64,000 nt of DNA from Alphaproteobacteria bacterium SO-S41 (lineage in GTDB: Bacteria; Pseudomonadota; Alphaproteobacteria; Micropepsales; Micropepsaceae). The notes beneath the pieces were generated by a model. It saw nothing but the letters and a program-made list of their open reading frames with translations. It had not been told where the DNA came from and did no database searches. Position 1 is the first letter of the stretch; each line of letters opens with the position of its first letter. The translations under genes were made by a program, and so were the position numbers. Location: contig AP024629.1 of assembly GCA_019670725.1 (NCBI GenBank), positions 1,302,001-1,366,000 of the forward strand, in the 5' to 3' direction. Positions 31,834 to 39,799 of this stretch are shown one piece after another.

Positions 31834-34551
31834 GTGGCCATCGTCTCGATGGACCTTTCAGCGTTGGCCGGTTTTACCGGCTATACGAACATGATGCTCG
31901 CGGCGTCGCGGGCCTCGCGCGCGGCTGCGTCCAAGGAAGCGACGCCCGCGGCGAACACGATCCCCGCCGATGTCAAGACGCCCTGGGATACCAGCGTTTC
32001 GACCAGCGACACGGCGCGGCTCGTCAAGGCGATGCAGGCGAAGTCGCTGATCGACATCCACGATTCCAGCTTCGACAAGGAAGGCGTCTCGGACGACTAC
32101 AAGAAGCTGTTCGCGCTCTACAAAGGTCTCTCGACGCTGCAGACGCTGGCCAATGCGGCGGCGGACACGAAGGCGCCGGCTGGCACGCTCGCCGGTCTGA
32201 ACAAGCGCTTCCAGGACGGCTTCGCGCAGATCACGAAATACACGAGCGGGCTTGAGCTCGACACGCTGAGCCTGCTGACCGGGCCCAAGCAGACCGCGGC
32301 GAAATCGACCGGTGTCGTGTCGCGCTCGACCTCGGCCTTCACCAGCAATCCCGTGGTGCAGGGCGATGCGCAGGCGAGCATGCCCGCGCTGGAGAACGCC
32401 TCGCCATTCACGATCACGGTCAAGCGCGGCAACGGCACCGCGACGAACGTCAATATCGACCTGTCCGAGATGACGGGAACGCGCAATATCGGCAACACGA
32501 TCAATTTCATCAACGGCAAGCTGGCGGCGGCGGGTATCCAGACGCGGCTGCAGCGCGTCGACGTGACGCCGGCCGATACCAACACCAAGGATACGATCAC
32601 GCCGACCAAGCAGTACGCGGTGCGGGTGAACGGCTATGCCAGCGAGACCGTGAGCTTCGCGGCGAGCGACACCTCGACCGCGCTCTACATGGCGAACCAG
32701 GGCAAGGGCGCGGGCGAGCTGCGCAAGCTCGATGTCGACGGCGCGGCGCCGGCCACCGTCTACAAGGCCGCGATCGGCTCGAGCGACGGCGACATGAACG
32801 TCAAATCGACCGTCGTGGACGGCGAGGGCAATGTCTTTGTGATGGGCACGACCGCCGCCGATATCGGCACGCAGGTCAACCAGTCGTCGTCCAGCGACGT
32901 GATGGTCAAGAAGTACGACTCGGCGGGCAATCTGCTGTGGTCGAAGCTGCTGGGCGCGACGACGGCCGCCGACGGGCTGGCGCTCGCGGTGGACAGCAAG
33001 GGCGCCGCGGTCATTGCGGGCCAGATCACAGGCAAGCTGGGTACTGCGATCTCGGCGGGCGGCAAGGACAGCCTGGTCGTCAAACTGAATTCCGCCGGCG
33101 AGGAAGTCTTCGCGCGGCAGGTCGGCTCGGCGCTGGACGACGGCGCGACCGCGATCACGATCGGTCCGGACGACGCGATCTATGTGGGCGGTCAGGTCAA
33201 GGGCAAGATGGCGGGCGCGGCTGGCTCGATCGGCGGCACCGATGCCTATGTCATCAAATACGACACCAAGGGCACGCGGGTTTATACGCGCCAGTTCGGC
33301 ACCGAGGGCGACGATCGCGTCGCGGCGATGACCATCGACGATGCCGGCGATCTCGTCGTCGCCACGACCGAAGGCGGGCAGGGCGTCGTGCGCAAGTTCT
33401 CGACGGCCAATGCGACCAGCCCGGAAATCTGGAGCCAGACGCTGGGCAACCTGTCGGGCGGCGGCGCGATCGCCGGCCTGGTTGCGGAGAACGGCTCGAT
33501 CTACGTCGCGGGTTCGACCTCCAACGACAGTCTCACCGGCGGAGGAGCGACCATCGCGACGGCCAGCAGCGGCGGCGTGGACGGGTTCGTCTTCAAGCTG
33601 GACGATTCGGGGAGCAGCGTCGCCTCGGATTTCGTCACCTATCTCGGCACCAACGGCAGCGACCGGATCAACGGGCTGGCGGTTTCGAACGGGCGTATCT
33701 TCGTCGCTGGCGACACCAAGGGCACGCTGCCCGGCGCGACGGCGACCCATCCCGACACGCAGAACGCCTTCGCGGCGGAGATCGACGCGACCGGTGCACA
33801 GGTCTGGGCGTCGCAGTTCGGCGTGACGACGGGCGAGGGCTACGGCAGGGGTCTGGCGGTCGATACTGGCGGCGCCTCAGTACTGGACGCGCTGGGCCTG
33901 CCCAAGGGCACGCTGAAGCCGGGCGGCCAGGCGCACACGATTACCGCGCAGACGACGGCGCGGGCGGGCGACTATTTCACGATCCAGCTCAACGACTATG
34001 CGGCGCGCAAGATCACCATCGATCCCGGCGAGACGATGACCTCGCTGGTGCGCAAGCTGAATTCGGTACTGGGTCTCAACGGCAAGGCCAGCATCGCGCG
34101 CACCGCGGCGGGCGACACGCTGAAGATCGAGCCCAAGGAAGGGCAGACGGTCAAGCTGAAGGCCGGCGCCGGCAATCTGGACGCGCTGGCGGGGCTTGGG
34201 CTTTCGGCCGGGCAGTTCACGGTGGAATCCGACGACAAGACGGCGGCCGATTCCGATGCGCTGCCGACTTATGCCCTAGGGCTGAAGGCGTCGTACTCGC
34301 TGCTCTCGACCGATAGCGCAGCGACGGCGCGGAGCGCGATCGAGGCGGCGATGTCGGCGATCCGTACCGCCTATCGCGAGCTCACCATGGACCCGGCGCT
34401 AAAGAAGCAGATGGCCGAGGCCGACAGCGCCGAGAAGAAGGGCAAGACCGGCGGCACCGTGCCGGCCTATCTCCAGGCCCAGCTCGCCAACTACAATTCC
34501 GGCCTGCAGCGCCTGACGGGCGGCTCGAGCACGACGAGCTCGCTTCTCTAG
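31834..34551 (+). CDS. Flagellin-IN-motif / beta-propeller hybrid protein
   Basis: A 905-residue protein starting at a GTG (31834) with GGAGG seven bases upstream. Residues of about 190-235 (FTITVKRGNGTATNVNIDLS...) and 713-800 (ITIDPGETMTSLVRKLNSVL ... LAGLGLSAGQF) resemble the flagellin hook IN motif found in FliD and related axial proteins. Residues of about 310-690 are a run of SBBP-like propeller blades (GSAKDxx-type repeats such as DAYVIKYDTKGTRVYTRQFG). The ends are helical (IRTAYRELTMDPALKKQMAE) and there is no Sec signal peptide, as in flagellar axial proteins exported by type III secretion. It may be a filament cap, hook-associated or filament-decorating protein. I know no named family with this plan. 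Confidence 0.7.
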   Translation: MAIVSMDLSALAGFTGYTNMMLAASRASRAAASKEATPAANTIPADVKTPWDTSVSTSDTARLVKAMQAKSLIDIHDSSFDKEGVSDDYKKLFALYKGLSTLQTLANAAADTKAPAGTLAGLNKRFQDGFAQITKYTSGLELDTLSLLTGPKQTAAKSTGVVSRSTSAFTSNPVVQGDAQASMPALENASPFTITVKRGNGTATNVNIDLSEMTGTRNIGNTINFINGKLAAAGIQTRLQRVDVTPADTNTKDTITPTKQYAVRVNGYASETVSFAASDTSTALYMANQGKGAGELRKLDVDGAAPATVYKAAIGSSDGDMNVKSTVVDGEGNVFVMGTTAADIGTQVNQSSSSDVMVKKYDSAGNLLWSKLLGATTAADGLALAVDSKGAAVIAGQITGKLGTAISAGGKDSLVVKLNSAGEEVFARQVGSALDDGATAITIGPDDAIYVGGQVKGKMAGAAGSIGGTDAYVIKYDTKGTRVYTRQFGTEGDDRVAAMTIDDAGDLVVATTEGGQGVVRKFSTANATSPEIWSQTLGNLSGGGAIAGLVAENGSIYVAGSTSNDSLTGGGATIATASSGGVDGFVFKLDDSGSSVASDFVTYLGTNGSDRINGLAVSNGRIFVAGDTKGTLPGATATHPDTQNAFAAEIDATGAQVWASQFGVTTGEGYGRGLAVDTGGASVLDALGLPKGTLKPGGQAHTITAQTTARAGDYFTIQLNDYAARKITIDPGETMTSLVRKLNSVLGLNGKASIARTAAGDTLKIEPKEGQTVKLKAGAGNLDALAGLGLSAGQFTVESDDKTAADSDALPTYALGLKASYSLLSTDSAATARSAIEAAMSAIRTAYRELTMDPALKKQMAEADSAEKKGKTGGTVPAYLQAQLANYNSGLQRLTGGSSTTSSLL

Positions 34552-34570
34552 TACAACTCTCTCAAACTCC

Positions 34571-34692
34571 GTCATCCTTGGACGATCCGAAGGATCGATC
34601 CGAGGACCCATGCCTGAGTGGTTGTCGTTGAGCTTTTGCCTGAAGCACTCAGGCATGGGTCCTCGGGTTCCGCTGCGCGGCCCCGAGGATGA
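34571..34692. repeat. Palindromic interspersed element after the propeller gene
   Basis: Outer GTCATCC (34571) and GGATGA (ending 34692) enclose a perfect 20-bp stem (34601-34620 with 34646-34665, core GGACCCATGCCTGAG) and a 25-base loop. The plan matches the element at 19073-19186. Its strong hairpin may also end transcription between the convergent propeller and cytochrome genes. Confidence 0.8.
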
Positions 34693-34708
34693 AAGTGTGG
34701 GGAGGTGG

Positions 34709-35215
34709 CTACTTCGCCGCCGTCTCGGGCATCACCACCGTCTGATACGGGGCCTTGGGCGTTTCGCCCCAGCCCACCGGCGCGACTTCCGCCTCGTTGC
34801 TGATCGGCGCGAGGCTCTTGAGATACGCGGCGATGGCGTAGGCGTCGTCATCGGTCAGCACGCCATAGGCCATCCAGGGCATCGACGGGATCAGCTGGCG
34901 GCCGTCGGGTCGCGTGCCGGTGCGCAGCGTTTTCACGATGTCGTCTTCAGACCATTTGCCGAGACCCGTCTCGTCGTCCGGCGTCAGGTTGGGCGCCCAG
35001 AAATAGCCAAGGCCGGGAATGGCGAAGCCGACATCGCTGCCCGCGAGCGTCTTGCTGAAATCCGGCTTGCCTAGGAAGACGCCGGGGGTGTGGCAGTCCG
35101 AGCAGGCCATGATGGTGACGAGATATTCGCCGCGTTTCACCTTGGCGGCGTCAGCGGCGGCGGCCGGGCCGCAAATGGCGAGCGCCGCGGTGGCGGCGAG
35201 AAGCAAACGGATCAT
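34709..35215 (-). CDS. Cytochrome c family protein
   Basis: A 168-residue periplasmic protein. A Sec signal peptide (residues 1-21, cut after AAAA) precedes one haem-binding motif, CSDCH at residues 38-42. PSMPWMAYG supplies candidate methionine ligands. It resembles small diheme-less cytochromes linked to alcohol or sugar dehydrogenases. I chose the ATG at 35215 behind GGGGAA. It stands alone between two flagellar blocks; the partner enzyme is not in the window. Confidence 0.88.
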   Translation of the reverse strand: MIRLLLAATAALAICGPAAAADAAKVKRGEYLVTIMACSDCHTPGVFLGKPDFSKTLAGSDVGFAIPGLGYFWAPNLTPDDETGLGKWSEDDIVKTLRTGTRPDGRQLIPSMPWMAYGVLTDDDAYAIAAYLKSLAPISNEAEVAPVGWGETPKAPYQTVVMPETAAK

Positions 35216-35339
35216 CGGACGTTCCCCAAGCAAGACATGCGGCCCCCCGCATGTGCATCGGGATCATTGCCGCACCGCGTCCTACATAAAGAGGACCCAT
35301 CGCCGCAGTGACGATGGACACGTCGGCGGCAGAGGCGCG

Positions 35340-35762
35340 TCAGATCTTGCGGTTGATGGCGATGGGCGTCGCCTTGGCGCGATAGGAGGCGCCGCCGGAC
35401 GCGCCGTAGGAGGATTTCGGCGCGCGCTGGCGGGCGGCTTCGTCGGCGATCGTCTTGACGATGCCCTCGCTGACGCGGCGCATGCGTGCGATGAGACGCT
35501 GGTGGCGGTCGAGCGAGGCGTTGAAGCTGGCGGTCTCTTCGCGCAGCCGTTCGATCCGGTCGCGGCTGGATTTCTTGACCGCGGCGGGGTCGGACTTCAC
35601 CGCCTGCATCTCGCGCGAATAGAGCAACGAGAGACGGGTGCGCTCTTCTTCGAACTCGCCGATGCTGTTGGGCTGATGCGCCTCGATCAGCGAGATCTCG
35701 CGTTCGACGAGCGCGGAGAGGCGCCGGGTGAGATCGAGGATGACGTCGATGCGATCACTCAT
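35340..35762 (-). CDS. FlgN/FlbY-like flagellar protein
   Basis: A 140-residue, mostly helical coiled-coil protein (LTRRLSALVEREISLIEAH; SLYSREMQAVKSDPA). Its length, helix pattern and place after flgI and flgJ match the FlgN-type chaperone or FlbY of Caulobacter, which serve hook-associated or basal-body proteins. The start at 35762 overlaps the flgJ-type gene by eight bases (ATGAGTGA), so they are coupled. Confidence 0.65.
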   Translation of the reverse strand: MSDRIDVILDLTRRLSALVEREISLIEAHQPNSIGEFEEERTRLSLLYSREMQAVKSDPAAVKKSSRDRIERLREETASFNASLDRHQRLIARMRRVSEGIVKTIADEAARQRAPKSSYGASGGASYRAKATPIAINRKI

Positions 35763-36129
35763 GCGTCTCCAGCCCCATGCTCGCCGCGGCCGCCTGTACA
35801 GGACTTGCCGCCGGCTTGTCGTTGCGCAGCCCCTGCATGCGCAGCATCTCGCCATAGACCGCGTCGGAAATGCCGACGCCGCCGCTCTTGGTGATTTCCT
35901 TGCCGACTTCCTGGATCATCAGCGAGCGGAACACCGCCTCGCCATTGCCGCCGCCGAACATGCCGTCGGTCTTCAGGCCCTGGAACATCGGTTCCAGCAT
36001 CTGGGAGACGAAGACGGATTCAAAATCCTGGCTCGCCTTTTTCGCGGCCTCGCGCTGCTGGTTCTGCAGCGTGGTGCCGAGGGAGGCGAGCGGCTTGGTC
36101 TCGACCGGGGCGACGGTGAAGCCCATCAC
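35755..36129 (-). CDS. flgJ: Rod-binding protein (FlgJ N-terminal type)
   Basis: A 124-residue protein equal to the N-terminal rod-binding half of FlgJ: ASQDFESVFVSQMLEPMFQG and MFGGGNGEAVFRSLMIQEVG are the family signatures. The muramidase half found in enterobacteria is absent, as is usual in alphaproteobacteria. It is needed for rod assembly in the periplasm. It overlaps flgI by four bases. Confidence 0.93.
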   Translation of the reverse strand: MMGFTVAPVETKPLASLGTTLQNQQREAAKKASQDFESVFVSQMLEPMFQGLKTDGMFGGGNGEAVFRSLMIQEVGKEITKSGGVGISDAVYGEMLRMQGLRNDKPAASPVQAAAASMGLETHE

Positions 36130-37256
36130 ATCACCTCGATTTCGGCCTGCAGCGCACCCGCCGCCTTGATGGCCTGGAGGATCGAGATCATGTCGCGCGG
36201 GCCGATGCCGAGCGCGTTGAGGCCGTCGACGAGCGACTGGAGCGAGACGCTTTCCTCGACGACGGTGAGTTTCCGGTCCGAGCTGTCGTCGACGGTCACG
36301 TCGCTTCGCGGCACGGTGACGGTCTCGGCCCCGTCGGGCGCAAGGGGCAGGGGCTGGCTGACCTGGGGCGCCTCGGTGATCTTGATGGTGAGGTTGCCCT
36401 GGGCGATGGCGACCTTGCTGACGCGGACCTCGGCACCCATGACGATGATGCCGGATTCCTCGTCGATGACGATCTTGGCGGGCTGGTCGGGATCGACGCG
36501 GAGCTGTTCGATGTCGGTCAGCAGCGCGACCACATCGCCGGGGCCGCGATGGGGGAGGACGAGTTCGACCGTCGCGGGATTGGTCGCGATCGCCGCGCCG
36601 CCGCCGAGCATGCGGTTGATGGCGTCCTCGATCCGCTTGGCGGTCGTGAAGTCGGGGTTGCGCAGCGAGAGGCGCATGCGCTCGAGGCTGGAAAGCTCGA
36701 ACGGCACTTCGCGCTCGACGATGGCGCCCGAGGCGATGCGGCCGCTGGTCGGGACGCCGCGCTCGATCGAGGCGGCCTGCGCCTCCGCCTTGAAGCCGCC
36801 GACCGCGATCGGGCCCTGGGCGACCGCGTAGATCTCGCCGTCGGCGGCGAGGAGCGGGGTGACGAGGAGGGTGCCGCCCTGGAGGCTCTTAGCATCGCCA
36901 AGGGCCGAGACGGTGATGTCGATCCTGGAGCCCTGGGCCGAGAAGCCGGGGAGGCTGGCGGTCACCATGACGGCGGCGACGTTCTTGGTGTTGAGAGTAG
37001 CGCCCCGCGTGTTGACGCCGAGGCGCTCCAGCATTGACTGCACGGATTGCAGGGTGAAGGGCGAGTTGCGGAGCGAGTCGCCGGTGCCGTTGAGGCCGAC
37101 CACCAGGCCGTAGCCGACAAGCATGTTGTCGCGCACACCTTCGACGTCGGCGAGATCCTTAATGCGCGAAAAGGCGAAGGCGGAGGGGGTGCCGAGCGGC
37201 GAGAGGGCCAGCGCAAGGGCGGCGAGGATCGCGAGCAGGCGGCGGATCGGCTTCAT
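36126..37256 (-). CDS. flgI: Flagellar P-ring protein FlgI
   Basis: A 376-residue protein that forms the peptidoglycan ring around the rod. A Sec signal peptide (residues 1-~27, ending PSAFAF) is followed by IKDLADVEGVRDNMLVGYGL, the typical N-terminus, then TVPRSDVTV and VDGLNALGIGPRDMISILQA near the C-terminus. The ATG at 37256 fits the signal peptide. It heads the flgI-flgJ-flgN-like operon and has a sigma-54 promoter at 37310-37324. Confidence 0.97.
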   Translation of the reverse strand: MKPIRRLLAILAALALALSPLGTPSAFAFSRIKDLADVEGVRDNMLVGYGLVVGLNGTGDSLRNSPFTLQSVQSMLERLGVNTRGATLNTKNVAAVMVTASLPGFSAQGSRIDITVSALGDAKSLQGGTLLVTPLLAADGEIYAVAQGPIAVGGFKAEAQAASIERGVPTSGRIASGAIVEREVPFELSSLERMRLSLRNPDFTTAKRIEDAINRMLGGGAAIATNPATVELVLPHRGPGDVVALLTDIEQLRVDPDQPAKIVIDEESGIIVMGAEVRVSKVAIAQGNLTIKITEAPQVSQPLPLAPDGAETVTVPRSDVTVDDSSDRKLTVVEESVSLQSLVDGLNALGIGPRDMISILQAIKAAGALQAEIEVM

Positions 37257-37309
37257 GGCGCTTGCGTTTCTCGCTGGCGGTTCGGGCAGACTTCCCCGGT
37301 CCCCGCCTT

Positions 37310-37324
37310 GCGAACGGCGTGCCA
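37310..37324 (-). promoter_or_regulatory. Sigma-54 promoter of flgI
   Basis: On the minus strand the sequence reads TGGCACGCCGTTCGC: a perfect -24 box and TCGC at -12, with correct 12-base spacing. It faces flgI, whose start is about 55 bases downstream of the -12 box. Confidence 0.7.
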
Positions 37325-37374
37325 CGGTTAACGGGCGGATTTCCGCGTCCGGGCCGGCCAACGTCTTGGGCCGG

Positions 37375-37389
37375 CGGCAAAAACTGCCG
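37375..37389. promoter_or_regulatory. FlbD ftr-like palindrome between flgI and fliX
   Basis: CGGCA-AAAAC-TGCCG is centred about 59 bp upstream of the flgI -24 box and 94 bp before fliX, in the shared upstream region. Confidence 0.6.
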
Positions 37390-37475
37390 GGCCGTCAATG
37401 ATTGTTAGGGGAGTGTTAACGATGAAAGCGCGACTCTCCCCCTAGCTGCAACGCTCCGAAAGCCACCCGCGCCCG

Positions 37476-37892
37476 ATGCGTATTGAAGGTCCCCGCCGCC
37501 CCGACTCAGTCGGCAAGTCCGGTCCCGCGAAAGCGGGCGCGGCCGGCGGTTCGTTCTCGATCGAACAATCGCCCACCTCGCGGGCGGCTGCGGCGTCGTC
37601 GGCCAGCATCCAGGTTGCGGCGCTCGATTCGCTGCTGGCCCTCCAGGAAACGACCGACCCGACGACCGGCAAGCGCCGGGCGGTACGCCGCGCGACCGAC
37701 ATGCTGGACGTGCTGGACGACATCAAGATCGGGCTGCTTTCCGGCGCGATTCCGCGTCAGGCGCTGCACCGGCTGACGACGCTGGTGGCCGAGCGGCGCA
37801 ACGATTTCAACGAGCCGGGTCTGCAGGACGTGATCGACGAGATCGACCTCAGGGCCCAGGTCGAGCTCGCCAAGCTGGAATATGCGGCGTGA
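37476..37892 (+). CDS. fliX: Flagellar assembly regulator FliX
   Basis: A 138-residue protein with a disordered N-terminus and a conserved C-terminal half (LDDIKIGLLSGAIPRQALHR; LQDVIDEIDLRAQVELAKLE). In Caulobacter FliX couples completion of early flagellar structures to FlbD activity, and so controls sigma-54 genes. The divergent arrangement with flgI is the same as in Caulobacter. FlbD itself is not in the window. Confidence 0.93.
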   Translation: MRIEGPRRPDSVGKSGPAKAGAAGGSFSIEQSPTSRAAAASSASIQVAALDSLLALQETTDPTTGKRRAVRRATDMLDVLDDIKIGLLSGAIPRQALHRLTTLVAERRNDFNEPGLQDVIDEIDLRAQVELAKLEYAA

Positions 37893-37900
37893 TGTCGCCC

Positions 37901-37921
37901 GGGGGCCTCTCGCAGGCCCCC
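37901..37921 (+). terminator. Terminator of fliX
   Basis: GGGGGCCT-CTCGC-AGGCCCCC is a perfect 8-bp stem nine bases after the fliX stop, followed by GTTGTG. The T-run is weak. Confidence 0.65.
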
Positions 37922-38001
37922 GTTGTGCCGCAATCGGCTCCTAGATATACACCGCCTCGCGAAGGGCCAGGCTTCGCCTCTTAGGGGAGGGACTGCGGCG
38001 C

Positions 38002-38418
38002 ATGGGTATTATGTTGCCGGCCGACTATCGGCCGTCTGACGACGAGCCGTTCATGAACGAGCGCCAGCGGGAATATTTCCGGCGCAAGTTGAAGGACTGG
38101 AAAGAAGAAATCCGCAAAGAGAGCCGCGAAACGGTGGCCAGCCTGCAGGTTGAAACTGTCCAGCACGCCGATTTGACCGATCGGGCCTCGCACGAATCCG
38201 ACCGCAACCTCGAACTGAGGACGCGGGACCGCCAGCGCAAGCTGATCTCCAAGATCGAAGCGGCGCTGCGGCGGATCGACGACGGGACCTACGGCTTCTG
38301 CGAGGATACGGGCGAGCCGATCTCGCTCCGCCGCCTCGACGCGCGGCCGATCGCAACGCTGTCGATCGAGGCGCAAGAGCGCCACGAACGACGCGAAAAG
38401 GTCTATCGCGACGAATAA
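38002..38418 (+). CDS. DksA/TraR family protein with degenerate zinc finger
   Basis: A 138-residue protein of the DksA family, which binds the RNA polymerase secondary channel. The N-terminal coiled coil (NERQREYFRRKLKDWKEEIR) and LISKIEAALRRIDDGTYGFC are typical. Of the four zinc ligands only Cys100 in GFCEDTGEPI remains; the others are replaced (Thr, and no Cys after RPIATLSIEAQE), as in the cysteine-poor DksA forms of alphaproteobacteria that fold without zinc. It lies downstream of fliX, separated by a terminator, as in Caulobacter. Confidence 0.9.
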   Translation: MGIMLPADYRPSDDEPFMNERQREYFRRKLKDWKEEIRKESRETVASLQVETVQHADLTDRASHESDRNLELRTRDRQRKLISKIEAALRRIDDGTYGFCEDTGEPISLRRLDARPIATLSIEAQERHERREKVYRDE

Positions 38419-38423
38419 CCGGC

Positions 38424-38450
38424 AAGGGCCGCCTTCACAGGGCGGCCCTT
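38424..38450. terminator. Bidirectional terminator after the DksA-like gene
   Basis: AAGGGCCGCC and GGCGGCCCTT form a perfect 10-bp stem followed by TCGCTTT. The stem overlaps the 3' end of the convergent lipid kinase gene and could stop transcription from both sides. Confidence 0.8.
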
Positions 38451-39364
38451 TCGCTTTCCGGACCGGTCGTGTCGCGGCCGACCAGCGGGATCGCGTCCTG
38501 CAGCATCACCAGCCTGACCGGTGGCGCCAGGGCGATTCCTTCGCCGTCGAGCGCGACGACGAGCGGGTTGCGGCCATCGACATCGAGGCTGGGCACGTTG
38601 AAGTCATGGACCCTGGTGTGATTGCGCCAGGTGTCGGTGAAGATGGCGCGGACCGCGAGCCAGGTGAGCTGCCACCAGCCGCGCGGCGAGGCGGCGGCGC
38701 AGTCGAACGAGGCGGGGTCCGCCTTGTCGCCCGATCGGAACAGCATCTCGTCGATCGATTTGACCGAGACCATCAGCGCGGCGCAGCGCTCCTGCTGCCC
38801 ATCCGGCGTCGTGTAGACGATGCGCGGCGCGAAGATCCCGCGGCGGCCGAGGCGAAGGACATGGCGGAGTGCCGCCCAAACGCCGGACGGCTCGGCGCGG
38901 CTGCGCAGTTTTTCGCGGGCGCGGGCGAGGTGGGGGATCATGCCGAAGCTGGCGCCGACGAAGAAGAGGCGGCCATTGGCCTCGCCGACATCCATGTGGT
39001 GGAGGCGGACCGTACCGGACTTCAGGACGGCGGCGATGGCGAGAAGGTCGGCGTCTTCGCCCCAGAGACGGCGGGCGAGGATGTTCTTGGTGCCGCCGGG
39101 CAAAGCGGAGGAGATGAAGCCCATGCCGCGCGCCATTTCGGCGATCGCGGTGCAGGTGCCGTCGCCGCCGATCGGCAGGACGACTTTCGCGCCGGCCTCA
39201 ACGGCCTGCTTGACGTTGTCTGCCATCTCCTTGCCGGAGCCGGTGTAGATGCCGATGAGACGCGCGCCGAGCGCATCGCAATAGGCCGCAGCAACCGTGT
39301 CGGCGCCGAGTTTGCGGACGCTGCCGGCCTTGCGGTTGATGACCACGGCGACGCGGTCGAGCAA
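38435..39364 (-). CDS. Diacylglycerol/lipid kinase family protein
   Basis: A 309-residue protein of the DagK/YegS type. VVINRKAGSV near the N-terminus and VVLPIGGDGTCTAIAEMARG with the GGDGT nucleotide motif near residue 67 are diagnostic; LPGGTKNILARRL follows. The family phosphorylates membrane lipids using ATP. The start is uncertain: the TTG at 39364 gives the shown length, no ATG is near, and the frame stays open upstream as far as the stop of the small upstream frame. Confidence 0.85.
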   Translation of the reverse strand: MLDRVAVVINRKAGSVRKLGADTVAAAYCDALGARLIGIYTGSGKEMADNVKQAVEAGAKVVLPIGGDGTCTAIAEMARGMGFISSALPGGTKNILARRLWGEDADLLAIAAVLKSGTVRLHHMDVGEANGRLFFVGASFGMIPHLARAREKLRSRAEPSGVWAALRHVLRLGRRGIFAPRIVYTTPDGQQERCAALMVSVKSIDEMLFRSGDKADPASFDCAAASPRGWWQLTWLAVRAIFTDTWRNHTRVHDFNVPSLDVDGRNPLVVALDGEGIALAPPVRLVMLQDAIPLVGRDTTGPESERAAL

Positions 39365-39420
39365 AGGCGCGGCGGTTTCAAAGGGAGAGGCGATGAGCGT
39401 GTCCTGACCAATCGCCGCCG

Positions 39421-39561
39421 TCAGGGTGCGGCGGCCGTTTGCGAGACCGGCTTGAACATGTCCAGCGCGGCGCGCGTGGTGCTGCCGTCGCGCGACAAGG
39501 CGACCAGCGCGATGATGGTGCCGGCGCAGAGCAGCCAGCCGGCATTCTTAAGTGACGTCAT
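39421..39561 (-). CDS. Small single-pass membrane protein candidate
   Basis: A 46-residue frame starting at the ATG at 39561 (MTSLKNAGWLLCAG...) with one hydrophobic stretch over residues 8-22 and a short polar tail. It lies directly upstream of the lipid kinase on the same strand. I see no family signature. Ribosome binding site weak. Confidence 0.4.
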   Translation of the reverse strand: MTSLKNAGWLLCAGTIIALVALSRDGSTTRAALDMFKPVSQTAAAP

Positions 39562-39622
39562 GCCCGAGCCCAGATTTCCCGACTCGCAAACGCGCAGGAG
39601 GCCGAGAGGTTCCCGCCAATAC

Positions 39623-39650
39623 GAAGGCCGGGGATTGCGCCCCGGCCTTC
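39623..39650. terminator. Hairpin, possible terminator of the flgF-G-A-H operon
   Basis: GAAGGCCGGGG-ATTGCG-CCCCGGCCTTC is a perfect 11-bp stem about 150 bases after the flgH stop. Neither side has a clear T-run, so terminator function is uncertain. Confidence 0.45.
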
Positions 39651-39749
39651 GGTCTTCCCTGAAAATGCCTCGGGTAGTTGACTACCCTAAAGCCCCCACC
39701 TCAGGGCCGGCTCGCCGGCGGGCGGCGATCTCCAAAGCCCTTAAAGTGG

Positions 39750-39797
39750 CGCATCGTCCTTACGGAAAACCGGCGACCACTTTTCCGGGCCGATGCG
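39750..39797. repeat. Interspersed imperfect palindrome at the end of flgH
   Basis: CGCATCG (39750) pairs with CGATGCG (39791-39797), and inner CGGAAAA (39763-39769) pairs with TTTTCCG (39781-39787). The ACCACTTTTCCGGG core resembles short repeats that I recall as common in Rhizobiales-type genomes. It ends two bases before the flgH stop codon. Confidence 0.5.
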
Positions 39798-39799
39798 TC

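Larger units (their letters stand above)
39562..39799. other. Hairpin-rich noncoding stretch downstream of flgH
   Basis: No gene is visible. The stretch contains three inverted repeats: GAAGGCCGGGG/CCCCGGCCTTC at 39623-39650, GGGTAG-TTGA-CTACCC at 39672-39687, and an interspersed repeat at 39750-39797. One of these probably ends the flgF-G-A-H transcript. Confidence 0.6.

Noticed and set aside
31858-33750. 630-codon minus-strand frame opposite the propeller gene
   Set aside because: Same shadow composition and no motif; the plus strand has coherent repeat structure and a good ribosome site.
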